Positions 1 through 10,343 of a stretch of 64,000 nt of DNA are shown in pieces. Every line of letters begins with the position of its first letter. Position 1 is the stretch's first letter. Below the pieces are notes generated by a model, which did no database searches, was not told the origin of the DNA, and saw only the letters and a program-made list of their open reading frames with translations. Origin of the DNA: Talpa occidentalis (lineage: Eukaryota; Chordata; Mammalia; Eulipotyphla; Talpidae); assembly GCF_014898055.3 (NCBI RefSeq), contig NW_023601433.1, positions 87,367,106 to 87,431,105 of the forward strand. Direction: 5' to 3'. The position numbers were made by a program, and so were the translations under genes.

Positions 1-175
1 CCTATCATGGGAGACTTGATATTTTCAGGATGTCAATTTTTCCCAATTCAGTGTGATCCCAATCAAAATCCCAGTGAGTTATCTTATGAATATGAACAAA
101 TTGATTCTAAGGTTTATATGGGAAGGCAAAAGAGCTCAAATCGCAACACTATAATGAAGGAGAACAAAATCATAT
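1..175 (+). repeat. LINE-1 ORF2 3'-part fragment
   Basis: The sequence follows the end of L1 ORF2: a run like gtcaattttt..caattcagtg, then atcccaatcaaaatccca, then ttgattctaaggtttatatg and ggaaggcaaaag. A second, longer L1 copy near 33,100-33,250 contains the equivalent stretch. It is truncated by the window edge and by decay, and encodes nothing usable. Confidence 0.75.
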
Positions 176-294
176 TGTCTCTTGCTGGTGAGAGACCTGG
201 GGTCCTTGGGGGGAAGCTGGTCCCCTGCTGTCATTCTCAGGCTTCATGCCTGAGGAGCACACAGCAAGCTGGTGGGGACCTATTGCATGTCACA

Positions 295-445
295 TGTGGT
301 GCTAGTCCAGACTCCACCTCATATGAGTTGTGTTACCCTGGGTATGTCATTTGACCTCTATGATCCTCATTTTCCACAACTGTAAAATGGGGTTAGTTCC
401 TACTTCTAGGGTTTCTTGTGAGGATTAAACATCTTCCTTACTGCA
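295..445 (+). repeat. MIR SINE fragment
   Basis: The core reads ttaccctgggtatgtcattt, then tcattttccacaactgtaaa, then a gaggattaaa tail. This is the usual MIR consensus in forward orientation (lost-codon/'cctcattttc..tgtaaaatgggg..gaggattaaa' arrangement), moderately diverged. Confidence 0.75.
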
Positions 446-479
446 TGTAGAGTAAAATTAAAATGTTAACTGTGGCCTC

Positions 480-830
480 CTATGATTTGAATGATTTGGC
501 CCCCCTTCACCACCCTGGCCTTCCCTGGGACTCACCTTGATTGCTGTGTGTTCCTGGTGCTCATTAAGTTCAGCCACCACAGGGCCTTTGCACATCCAGT
601 TCCCTGTCTAGATCCTTCTCCTGCCATGTCTGGCTACAGTGTTTAGAGCTTAGTTGAAATGTCACTCTAAAGGAGGCCTTCCCTGGCCACCCCGTTTAAA
701 GAGGCCATCTCCAGGCACTCACCATCCCATCACCCAGTTTGTCTTCCTCACACCTGCAATTGAATGAAAATAACTTGATTGTGTATTTATTTCCTTGCTC
801 ACTCCCACCCACCCCCCTTGACAAACTTCA
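480..830 (+). repeat. L2 LINE 3' fragment
   Basis: The order 'cagggcctttgcac', 'cttctcctgcc', 'gttgaaatgtcactctaaag' and 'aggccttccctggccaccc' is the typical 3' end of L2 in forward orientation. Old and diverged; no coding capacity. Confidence 0.7.
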
Positions 831-864
831 GAAGGCAGGGACCTCATCTATCACTCAGAACTCA

Positions 865-1465
865 GGCTCACATGCAAATCTTATGGACACACACACTTAA
901 ACAGAAATGCGTACTTACATGCTCAGACGTGTTCAGGCATGTACTCACATGCTCACACAGGCATTCAGATGTGCACTCAGACACAGACATATACACTAAG
1001 ACACACCCATTAGCCCACTCAGGAGAGTCTTGCCTGTCCAACCAGTGTGAAAAGCCATGAGACTGCTGGTGTAGGTTTTTCCCAGAGAGCAAGGGGCCTC
1101 TCCTCCCAAGGTGCTGGCAAGGGGCAGAGAGACTTTGTTGGCCAGAGTCTGGGCCCTCCGACTGCATGGATGGAGATGCTCGGGAGGAGGCTCAGCACTG
1201 TGTCACAGGACTACCATCTGTCTCCGGGCGCCTTGGGGCATCCTTAGGAGCAGCAGGTGGGCCCACCTCTGCCCATGGAGAAGACAGGAAGGCAGGGCCT
1301 TGCAGCCTGTGTGGGCATGTGTGACTATGGGTGAGTGGGTGTGGGTGAGCACACGTGAGGTGTGCATGAGTGTGAGCATGGGATATCGGGTGTGTGGCCG
1401 AGTGCTGTGTGGTGAGAGTGTGTGAGCACGTGTGATTGAGTGTGTTAGGACGTGAGTATGTAGGG
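865..1465. repeat. Degenerate CA- then TG-rich low-complexity tracts
   Basis: About 865-1,010 is imperfect cacac/acatgc sequence, and about 1,310-1,460 is imperfect tgtgtg/gagtgtg sequence. Open frames across here are made of these biased tracts and show no gene-like features. I see no gene in 1-1,790. Confidence 0.7.
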
Positions 1466-1789
1466 GTGTGCTGAGTCCACGGTCTGCACCAGTGAGTCAT
1501 GCCACTGTGTCAGAGTGACCATGCATGCCGTGAGTGTGAACCCGCGTGTGCAGGTGCACAGTGTGAAGCCGGTGAGAAAGAGGGCCGCGGTCGCCAAGAA
1601 AGTGCCAACAAGCACAAACAGAAACTCAAAAGCCCTCCTCAACCGGGTCCTCAAGAACCCCAAGGAGAGGCGCAGGGACGTGGGAGGGCAGGCGGCACAC
1701 TGTCCCTTACTGCTGAGTGACCCGGCGCAGGTCACCGAGCTCTCTGAGCCTCAGTTTCCCCTCTGTACCCAGCTCAGAGTAGCTGTCCG

Positions 1790-3060
1790 CGTGACGGGGG
1801 TCAGGGGGGTGGCAAACCGCAGAGCAGGTCCTGGAAGCCGCGGCTCAGCCCGGGCAAGAGCTGGCGCCTCGGAGCCCGCGTCCGCCCCTGCCCACCCGCG
1901 CGCCCGCGCAGCCCAGGAGGCGGCTCTCGGGCAGGGCCGGGCCCCCTCGCCCCGCTGGGCGCCCTACTTCCCCTCCGCAACAGGGCTGCCACCGCGGCTT
2001 CCTCCCCCGCTGTGCAGACCTGGACGCGGGGTGCACGCGGACGAGGACCGCGCCCCGGACACCGCGTGCTCTGACAGGCGCACCCCACGTGGGAGCCGGG
2101 GACGCCGCTCCCGCCGCGGCGCTTCAGCACCTGAACCGGCCGCGCGGGGCGTGGCCGCCGACAGACCGCGCCCCGGCCCCGCCCACACGCGGCCCTGGGG
2201 GCGGGGCGCGTCGTCGCCGGAAGTACGTCACCGGGGCCCCTTCCGGGAGACGCCCCCTGGAACGCCCCGCGGCGAGTCCCCAGGCCCCGGCGTAGCCCCG
2301 GAGGCAGGGGCTGGGGGTAAATGCTGAACTCAAGCCCAGACGCACGGACCGGACGGTTCGTGGCGCTCGGAGGGCGAGGAGCCGACCGGGCCCCTGGGCG
2401 CCCGCGGGGTCGCAGGCTCGTCGGAAGCGCGGGCCGCGCAGGGAGCCGGCGGTTGAGTCAGCGGCCTTGGGGTCCCGAGTCCTTGCCGCCCCTCGTCCTG
2501 CGGAGGCGCGACGCGGCTCGCCAGCTGCACAGTGGGGCGACGAGACCCCGCCTGGGGAAGGGGGCCGCCCGCTCTCAGCCGAGGCGCAGCCCGCCTCCCG
2601 CGGCGGGGAGTCTTCGTTCTTTTCCGCGCCTGGGAACTTAGAGCGGCCCCTTGCCCCGCCCCCCCCGCTGGGGGCGTACCCGGAAGTGCGCTGCGGACTC
2701 CGGCGGCCGCGCGCGCCCCTTCACCATGGCGACGGCGGGGGCCCCGCGGCGCTTCTGCCGCTGCGCCTGCTTCTGCTCCGAGAACCTGTACTCGGCGCGC
2801 TACGGCCTGCACGTGCGCTTCCGGGGCGAGCAGCAGCTGCGCCGCGACTACGGCGCGGTGAGTGGCCCCTGCCGCTGGCCGCTTCCCGGCGCCCCTGTTT
2901 TCGCCCCGTAAACGGGGTCGCGTCTCCGTAGCGAGAAATAAAGCGCTTGGGGGGTCTGGTTTTGACCGCGTGGTTACTGACCGCACGTGGGCGCCCGGCG
3001 CGCGTCCCCCGCAGCTCATCCTCGCACCATGCTGAGGTCGGGGCTCTCGCCCCCACCTGA
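1790..3060 (+). promoter_or_regulatory. CpG-island promoter of OGFOD2, possibly bidirectional
   Basis: A dense run of CG dinucleotides covers this interval, ending shortly after exon 1 of OGFOD2. Within it are two CCGGAAGT ETS/GABPA-type sites (2,217-2,224 and 2,680-2,687), the first followed at once by a CRE-like tacgtca (2,224-2,230), and several GC boxes. There is no TATA box near the start codon, as expected of a housekeeping-type promoter. In human, ABCB9 lies on the other strand further left, so the island might also fire leftward. No ABCB9 coding exon is visible here, so this is inference only. Confidence 0.7.
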
Positions 3061-6000
3061 AGGGGCGAAGCCGAGGCCCGCAGACTTTAAGTGACTTGCT
3101 CAGGGTCACACAGCCGTGCTCACTGGCCTTCCTGCCCTCAGGTGCTGCGCAGCAGAGGCTGTGTCAGCCCCCTGGACTTCCAGCAGCTGTTGGAAGAGGT
3201 AACTTCGCCCGCCCGCGCCCCCACCACATCCTGCCTGGCCCTGCCTCTTTAGATCTGGATCAGGCATTTGAGCGCGTCTCCCAGCCCTTCAGGCCTGTGG
3301 CAGTCTCAGGCACCTGAAGGGCTCCTTGATCTGCCCACCCGTCCCCCATATGCACAGCGCCCAGGGGTCTGGCCCCAGACCAAGAGGAAAATGCCGAGTT
3401 GCTGAGCTTGTCCTCTGAACTGCTCTGGGAGACAGATAGGTGCAGCCATCACCCCATATTGAGATGAACAACTTGGGCTCAAGGAGGGTTGTCATCTGCT
3501 CTGGGGTTTCACAGCAGGTCAGGAGGTGGAGAGCCCACCCGGGACTGCCAGGGCTGCTGCAGCCCCCTCCCACCTCTCTCACCCAGGGGTTAGCAGTGGG
3601 AGCATCCCAGGGGAGACTTCTACAGCCTCTGGAGCACAGCACTTGGCCAGTGCTCTATTTCCCTCCAGCCCCCATGGGCACAGATGGGCGCTGATCCAAG
3701 CCAGGCTCACGTTGGTGCAACCCAGAGGGGACTGGGCCCCCTTCAAGAAGGAGCCCTCTTCAGCTCCCAACCTGGCACCTGCAGTGAGCCCTGGTGGCAT
3801 CAGGAGTATAGGGAGATCTGCTCCCAGCCTGGGCCCTGCTCTGACTTCCTGAGTCTGTTTCCTCATCTGTGCCATGACTTGGGAGTGGGAGGCCCCATCC
3901 TGGTAACCAGGCCCTGTGCCACCCCAGCTGCAACAGGAGGTTCAGCGGCGGCAGCGGCTGGGGCAGGAATCAGCTGCCAGGAAAGCCCTCATCGCCAGCT
4001 CCTACCGCCCGGCGAGGCCTGACATCTACCACTCGCTGCAGGTACCAGCAAGCGTGTGTGGGGCAGAGGCGGGTGGCTGGAGGTAGAAGGGGCATTCGGG
4101 CCTGGGGCTGCCTGCTCCACAAATGGTGTGTTCTGCCCCCAGGATGGGGCCTTGGCCCCCGAGTTTCTGGCTGCGACTGAGTATAGCACATCACCAGGTG
4201 CAAACCTCCAGGGCCTTCTTCAACGGCTGGAGACTGTGTCAGGTGAGGTCTTTGTCCCATGAGCTGGCAGGACTCGGGAGACTGGGGTCTCTACCCACCA
4301 TGTCTGCCTCCCCAAACCAAACCAGCAGGAGCTAGAAGGGCCGGGAGGACCACCCTGCCAGGAACGGGCCCCGTGTACACACTTACCGCAGATAGTTACT
4401 CGGGGCCTTCAGTCAGGCCTGAGCCCACCGGCCTTGATGCAGAGACAGGTGTGGGCTGGGTTCAGGGTTTGGCACAGGATGGGGAAGGACCACCCCCCCC
4501 CACAGGGGTCTGCAATGGGGGAAGCAGTCCCCATGCCTAGACCTGGAGAAGTGGGCAATGGTGATATTTCTTGATGCTGTGAAGCCCTGGAGCTGGGGGC
4601 CATACTCCTGCAGCCCTTGGTCTTCTGCTGGGGTCTCCAATGGGCTACAACCCCCGGGAAGTCCCAGGCCAGGCAGCTATTGCCAGTTCCTTAACCTTTG
4701 CCTTGGTTTCCTCATCTGAAATGAGACAATAATGATGCCTGTGTGCAAAGATGCTGTAAGGAAGAGCTAAGGCCATGTGTATACAGGTCTGGGGCGCAGG
4801 GGACCCAAAGGTGTTTGCTAGTCTCCTGGAGCCTGTGCTGAGTGGAGGTGGTAGGGGCATGTAGAATGAACACCCCTCCCAGCCTCAGTGGGGCCTTATC
4901 ATTGCCACCCATTCGCCAGCAATTGAGGCTGTCTGGGTAGGGCTGGGCTGGGCTGTGACTTGACCAGTGTGTGGGGGCACATGATGGGTGCATCTGCCAA
5001 GAAATGCCCACATATCCATTCCCAGCTGGTCTCCCTCTACCAGGGCCTGGCAGGAAAAAGTAGCCCCTCTCAGCATGCCCGTGGGAAATAGGCTGTAAGC
5101 AGCTCTCAGGTTGGGGTGCAGCTTTCAGTGGCTATTAACAGAGTCCCAGCTTGGCCCCTTGGCCTTGGGATATTATCCTTGGGATAATATCTGAGTGTAG
5201 AGAGCAGACCTGGGCACCGCAGTTTGAACCAGAGGCTCCAGGGATGGGCAGGGTGGACGAGAATAGGTTGCCTTGCTCTATACACTCTGTGACAATTGTC
5301 ACAACCACCCGAGCAGTGAGCACAGATGAAGAAACTGAGGCTGGGGAGAGGGAAAAAGACTTGCAGGCTCACACCGCTCATGAGGAGACTGAACCCCCGC
5401 TGCTGGACCCGGCCCCTCTTTACGGCCCCTGGCCTCACACCTTCCCCCCCTCTGCAGCAGAGAAGCGCATCTACCAGCTGCCTGTGTTCACAGCGTCCTT
5501 CTGCCAGGCCCTGCTGGAGGAGCTGGAGCACTTCGAGCAGTCGGACATGCCCAAGGGGCGACCTAACACCATGAACAACTATGGGGTGGGTGAGGCCCGG
5601 GTGTGGGGGGGCGGCGGATATGTACCTGCAGGGCTGCAGATAAGCTGTGCTCCCTCCGTGCCTTGGTCCCGCCTGTAAAATGAGATCCTGGCAGCATTAT
5701 CGTGACGCTGAGTTTCACACTGGCAAAGCACCCAGAGTGAGGCCCCACCGGTTCCCGTGACCCAGGGTTCCCCTCCCAGGTGCTGCTGCATGAGTTGGGC
5801 CTGGATGAGCCGCTGGTGACGCCGCTGCGGGAGCGCTTCCTGCAGCCACTGATGGCCCTGCTCTACCCGGACGGTGGCGGGGGCCGGCTGGACAGCCACC
5901 GTGCCTTCGTGGTCAAATACGCGCCAGACCAGGACCGTGAGCTGGGCTGTCACTACGATAACGCCGAGCTCACCCTCAATGTGGCCCTGGGCAAGGCCTT

Positions 6001-6373
6001 CACGGGGGGCGCCCTCTACTTCGGGGGCTACTTCCAGGTGAGTGTGTGGGACCCTGTGGCAGGGCCTGGGGCAGCCGTGAGAGCCCAGCTTCAGCCCTGC
6101 CCTCTGCAGGCGCCTTCAGCCCTGGCCAAGCCCCTGGAGGTGGAGCATGTGGTGGGCCAGGGTGTCCTGCACCGAGGCGGCCAGCTGCACGGGGCCCGGC
6201 CCCTGGGTACCGGTGAGCGCTGGAACCTCGTGGTCTGGCTCCGGGCCTCTGCCGTGCGCAACCACCTCTGCCCCATGTGCTGCCGGAAGCCTGAGCTGGT
6301 GGACGACGAGGGCTCCGGCGACGGCTTCACCCGGGAGGAGCCCGCCACGGTGGATGTGTGTGCGCTGACTTGA
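2726..6373 (+). CDS. OGFOD2: OGFOD2: 2-oxoglutarate and iron-dependent oxygenase domain protein 2, seven exons
   Basis: Coding exons are 2726-2857, 3142-3198, 3928-4041, 4143-4242, 5458-5585, 5780-6037 and 6110-6373. All introns are GT-AG and the phases close to 350 aa, the length I recall for human OGFOD2. The start MATAGAPRRFCRCACFC lies in good Kozak context. The C-terminal half is a prolyl-hydroxylase-like double-stranded beta-helix. The iron triad is His235-Tyr-Asp237 (in GCHYDNAEL) and His290 (in LHGAR), with Arg300 ten residues on as the likely 2-oxoglutarate contact. The protein ends FTREEPATVDVCALT. The N-terminal third is Cys-rich, then helical. The family is predicted to hydroxylate using Fe(II), O2 and 2-oxoglutarate; I know of no established substrate. 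All catalytic residues are intact. ARL6IP4 starts 1.7 kb downstream on the same strand. Confidence 0.96.
3199..5457 (+). other. OGFOD2 introns 2-4 with MIR fragments
   Basis: No extra exon is evident between the assigned ones. MIR-type pieces occur at about 4,660-4,790 (forward: cttggtttcctcatctgaaa, then aatgatgcctg) and about 5,320-5,400 (reverse: gatgaagaaactgaggctgg), with a weaker one at about 3,440-3,560 (reverse). Intron 4 also holds the perfect inverted repeat at 5,169-5,191. Confidence 0.65.
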
Positions 6374-6442
6374 GTCTGGTGGGGGCCAGCGGGGGTGGCG
6401 CGGTGGGTGAGGGCTCTGCCCCCTTGGGTCTCACGGGGCAGA

Positions 6443-6448
6443 AATAAA
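6443..6448 (+). terminator. OGFOD2: Poly(A) signal AATAAA of OGFOD2
   Basis: A canonical AATAAA lies 70 nt after the stop codon, giving a very short 3' UTR. It is followed about 215 nt later by a TG-rich tract and a 15-G run (6,662-6,676). Confidence 0.85.
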
Positions 6449-6979
6449 ACTACCTGCAGCCCTTGGCACTTGTTGGCTCAAAAGGACACACGGGCTCTGG
6501 GTCATTCTTTCAGCAGACGGGCGGGCTTAGGTTCCGCCGCCCGTTGAAGTGGAGCCTGAGAGGAGGATTCCGTGAGTGGTTCAGGGAGGGAACACCCTCA
6601 GGGGAGGGGCAGGAGAGGTGCTTGTCCCCGCCCCCCCCAGTAGCTGTGTGTGTGTGTGTGTGGGGGGGGGGGGGGGTCGGTATCAACTTCCCAGACACCA
6701 GGGCCCTGGTTCCAAGGGAAGCTTCCCAGCAGCGTGCGCGGGAGCTGCCGCACTGGGCCCCGCCGCGGGGAGGGCGCACCTGTGGAAAGGGACCTGATGG
6801 GCCACCAGGAGCGCCGTCCAGGGGTCAAGAGCTCAGGGGTGGCCCCTTGAGCGTCTTGCCTCAGTCTCCTCCGCACTCCTAGGCCTGCTGGGCGAGTCAG
6901 GGGAGTCACTGTGAGAGACGTGCTCCCCAGGGGCTCTGTTTGCCGCGTTGTCGTGGCCGAGAAGTCTGTGAGGGCAGCA

Positions 6980-8250
6980 GCTGTGCTTGGTCTGGGCTGC
7001 GCGTCTGCAAAGCAGGGATTCCCGCACTGAAACCCTGAGCTCCGGCCTCCCTGGGAAGAGGGTCTGGAGACCCCAGCCCCATCCCTCCTGGCGGCCTGGC
7101 CGGGGCAGTCTCGGCCGCCAACGCGGACCGGCCCGCGGCCCACGCCCTGGCCGGGCCCCGCGCGCTCGTGGCCAGGACCTCGGCGGCCCGCGCGGGCGTC
7201 CGCGGCTGTGCTGCCGCGTTCACGGCGGGGAAGCGCGGGCGTCGCGGCCCGGAGCGCCCCGCGCGGTGGGGAGGCAGCCAGGAGCGAGAGGGACGCGCGA
7301 CCGGGTGCCCACCCCGGGGCCTGGGGGCTGCGGGCGCGCCTGCCGGGCGGCCCGGGGGGAGGCAGCGTCCCCCGGAGACGGGAGGGCCGGGCGCGCGAGC
7401 ACCTCTCGGGGCCGGGGCTGCGGCCTCGCCCGGGTCTGGAGGCCGCACCTGGCGCCCCCGCTCGCCTCCGCGGGAGATGGGCGCGGCGGACTCCGATTCT
7501 CCGGCGCCGGAGACGGAACCCGGAGGTCGGAACTAAAGGCGGCGGCGCCCCGCTCCCAGCCGGACGGCCGCCCCGAGCACCGCCCGGACCGGAAGTCCCC
7601 TCGCGCCGCTTCCTCGCGGGAAGGCGCGGGAAGGCGCGGGGCGGGCGGGGCGGCCCGCTGGGCAGTGGCGGAGCTCGGAGCCGCTCGGGGGCCGGCCTCA
7701 GGCGACGAGGCCGCGGCGGGCAGGCGCGCCGGGAAGGGCGCCCCGCGCACCCGTGGGCCGCGCGTCGCGGCCGGGCCGGGGACGCCAGGTGGCGCGCGCA
7801 GGCGTGGAGCGGCGGGGCGGGGCGGGGCCTTAAAGGGGCCGCTGCGGAGCCCCCGGGAGTCAGCGGAGAGCGGGGCCCCGGGGTGGGGGTGGCGAGGGGC
7901 GCGCGGCTGCCCCCGACCCCCTCATCCTCCGCCGCGGGGGGGCGATGGGTCCCGGGCCCCCGAGGAGCCGGTCTGCGGGCCGGCCGCGTGCCTCCCGGTG
8001 ACTCCGCGTCTCCGGTGCCCAGGCCGCGGCGCCATGGCGCACGTCGGCGCTCGCAAGCGCTCGAGGAGCCGCAGCCGGTCCCGCGGGCGAGGGTCGGGAC
8101 GGAGGAGGAAGAAGCGCAGTAAGGACCCCGTGAGGAGCCGCTCGGCGTCCCGAGCCCGCAGCCGCAAGGCCAGCGCCACCCCCTGTGGGGCGGAGGGTGA
8201 GGGCCGCGGGCGTGGGCAGGGCCGCGGGAACCTCGTGGGCGCAGCCGCGG
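6980..8250 (+). promoter_or_regulatory. ARL6IP4: CpG-island promoter and 5' region of ARL6IP4
   Basis: This is the most CpG-dense block in the window. It includes an ETS-type CCGGAAGT (7,589-7,596), tandem GC boxes around 7,810-7,830 and no TATA box. It covers the first ARL6IP4 exon and the upstream open frame that reads into it. The transcription start cannot be placed from sequence alone; the ETS and GC-box cluster suggests roughly 7,590-7,860. Confidence 0.7.
6987..8033 (+). other. Open in-frame extension upstream of the ARL6IP4 start
   Basis: From an ATG at 6,987 the frame is open for 349 codons and runs directly into the ARL6IP4 start codon without a stop. There is no second in-frame ATG between. 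The predicted residues are Arg/Gly/Pro/Ala-rich, as any frame through a CpG island would be. An N-terminally extended human ARL6IP4 product of about 420 aa is my recollection, so translation of part of this leader is possible. Equally it may be plain 5' UTR or promoter that is stop-poor because of its GC content. Confidence 0.35.
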
Positions 8251-9573
8251 GCGGGGCCGGCCTCCGGGGCGGCGAGGGGACGCCGCAGGCAGCAGCAGTC
8301 AGAGGGGCGGCGGGTGGGACCTGGAGGTCCGGGGTGGCAGATCCGCAGGCGCCGGGGGCTGGGCTGGCTCCTTGAGTGCGGGCCGGAGGGAGCCCTTAAC
8401 CGTGCACTTTACGCAGCTGGGCGGATGGGGCTTCCCGGAGACTGGAGAGTCGAGTCCTGCTCTGGAAACCCTGCCGGCAGGGCCGCATCCCGCTGTCGTG
8501 GGCCCGAGCCTGCCGCAAGCCAGAGCAAGGGAACGAAGGTTTACTTCTTCCCCTCCTGGCCTTCCAGCCTCACCTTCTCCCTGCATCACAGAGAGAAGCA
8601 AGCACAAGGCCCGGAGGAGACCACGGTCCAGCTCCTCCTCCTCTTCTTCCAGTTCTTCCAGCTCCTCGTCCTCCTCCCCTTCCTCCTCCTCTTCCTCCAG
8701 CGATGGCCGGAAGAAGCGGGGGAAGCACAAGGACAAGAAGAGGAAGAAGAAAAAGAAGAGGAAGAAGAAGCTGAAGAAGAAAGGCAAGGAGAAGGCAAAG
8801 CTGCTGCAGACGGAGGCTCTGCCAGGACCTTCTCTGGACCAGTGGCACAGATCAGCGGGGGAGGAAGAGGAGGGCCCAGGTACTGCTGCTGAGGGTGCAG
8901 GACGGGGCGGGTGCCCTCCCCCAGGCCCGCCTGCCACCCCGCTGCCATCTCGCCCTCCAGTGCTGACGGACGAGCAGAAGTCCCGCATCCAGGCCATGAA
9001 GCCCATGACCAAGCAGGAGTGGGATGCCCGGCAGAGCGTCATCCGCAAGGTGGTGGACCCGGAGACCGGGCGCACCAGGTGGGCAGCGCTCGGCCCAGGC
9101 ACGCCCGGGGAGATGCTCCTCCGCTGCTCTGACAAGGCCAAGGAGGGCGGAGTGAGCAACAGTAGGGACTAAAAGGCCCCGAGAATCTTCAGAGCCACTG
9201 CTGGCTGGTCTGATGGCGGACACCCAGCTTCCGATCTGTGTCTGGGGGCGCAAGCACCCGGGCCTCCGCCTGCTCTAGATGATGGGGGCCGGAGCCGGGT
9301 ACCCCTCTGCCAGGTGGCTCTGATTCTGTTGCTCAGGCATCCGAGGCTCAGCCTCCCCTTCCTCCCCCAGGCTCATTAAGGGCGATGGCGAGGTCCTTGA
9401 GGAAATCGTCACCAAAGAGCGGCACAGGGAGATCAACAAGGTTGGTGTTGCCCCTCTGCCCGCAGCCCCCCGCAGCTCTGTTTCTGACCCCCCCTCCCGT
9501 GTGCTCTCACCCCCAGCAAGCCACCCGAGGAGATGGCCTGGCTTTCCAGATGCGGGCCGGGCTGCTGCCCTAG
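8034..9573 (+). CDS. ARL6IP4: ARL6IP4 (SRp25/SR-25): SR-like nuclear speckle protein, five exons
   Basis: Coding exons are 8034-8196, 8568-8879, 8961-9078, 9371-9440 and 9517-9573. Together they encode 239 aa, close to the roughly 237 aa human short form. The protein starts [20 protein letters not shown] (RS repeats). A polyserine tract of 17 Ser, one Pro and 7 Ser follows at about residues 75-99, then a strongly basic Lys/Arg segment (about 102-131). The conserved C-terminus runs from [17 protein letters not shown] to QMRAGLLP. The composition and family identity indicate a nuclear-speckle, splicing-associated protein first found as a binding partner of the ARL6 GTPase. The start at 8,034 matches the known short form, but the frame is open upstream. 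Intron 2 is only 81 nt and in frame. Both are described under findings. Confidence 0.95.
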
Positions 9574-9763
9574 GCCTGCGGACAGTGTCGGTGGCGCGGC
9601 TGCAGGCAGGCCTCGTGGCGGGTGGGAAGGTCCGGCGGGTGCTGTTTGCCCTCCCTCCCGCTCACTGGCCTGCGGCCCAGGCTCCTGTCAGATAGCGCAG
9701 GCGGAGGGCTGGGTCACTGGCCCAAACAGCTCACCGAGCTCCGGAGAGTGTGTCTTCCCGGAT

Positions 9764-9769
9764 ATTAAA
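9764..9769 (+). terminator. ARL6IP4: Poly(A) signal ATTAAA of ARL6IP4
   Basis: ATTAAA lies 191 nt after the stop, followed by a T/G-rich stretch (about 9,778-9,810) fitting a downstream cleavage element. No AATAAA occurs before the convergent PITPNM2 end. Confidence 0.75.
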
Positions 9770-9841
9770 TGGCCCCTGGTTGGAGACTTCTGTTCTGTTG
9801 CTTTTTGTGCCCAGGAGGGAGGAGTACGAGTTGACTCTGTC

Positions 9842-9858
9842 GGGGGGGGGGGGGGGGG
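9842..9858 (+). repeat. 17-nt uninterrupted G run
   Basis: Seventeen consecutive G on the ARL6IP4 sense strand, 73 nt after its poly(A) signal and between two convergent genes. Confidence 0.9.
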
Positions 9859-10343
9859 AGCGTTCCAGGAGCTTTGGAGGAAGCTGGGGTGTGCCCTGGT
9901 GGTCCTGAGCACCCTTCTGCGCTTACCTTCACATCGGTTGCCTGGACCCCATCCTCACCCCCAGATGAGTCTCAAACCCAGGGACGTGGCTCTTAAACTG
10001 ATCCCCTCGGGCTCCAAGGGAGATGCTCTTGCCACTGACTCTGGGGGTGACAGCAGTTAGAGGTTCGAGTGGCCCCGGTGGGAATCCCGGCCCAGCCCGC
10101 CGAGCGCTCTGTACAGCGGAGGCGGACGGCACCCACCTCGCTGCATCGCTGTGCGCATGAACCAGGCTCCCGCCTTGGAAGGGGCTAAAAGGGCCCCGCC
10201 CAGGGGAAGGCCACTGTGAGCGTCGGTGTCACTGTGAGCGGCTGCCCTTGTCCGCTGGGCGGGTCGGCGCCCACCTTGCCCAGGCCCCGCCCCACCCCGT
10301 TGCCAGTGCAGTAACGAGACCCAGAAGGAAGCCTTCCTGCTTC

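Noticed and set aside
1515..2327. 270-codon open frame on the plus strand upstream of OGFOD2
   Set aside because: It lies in the CpG island, is Arg/Ala/Pro/Gly-rich in every frame, and has no recognisable motif. GC-rich DNA lacks stop codons, so this length is expected by chance.
2330..3109. 259-codon minus-strand frame overlapping OGFOD2 exon 1
   Set aside because: Antisense shadow of a CpG-rich exon with biased composition and no domain.
8299..9159. 286-codon minus-strand frame, partly poly-Glu/Phe/Leu
   Set aside because: It is the reverse complement of the ARL6IP4 Ser and Lys tracts. The plus strand encodes a well-known protein.
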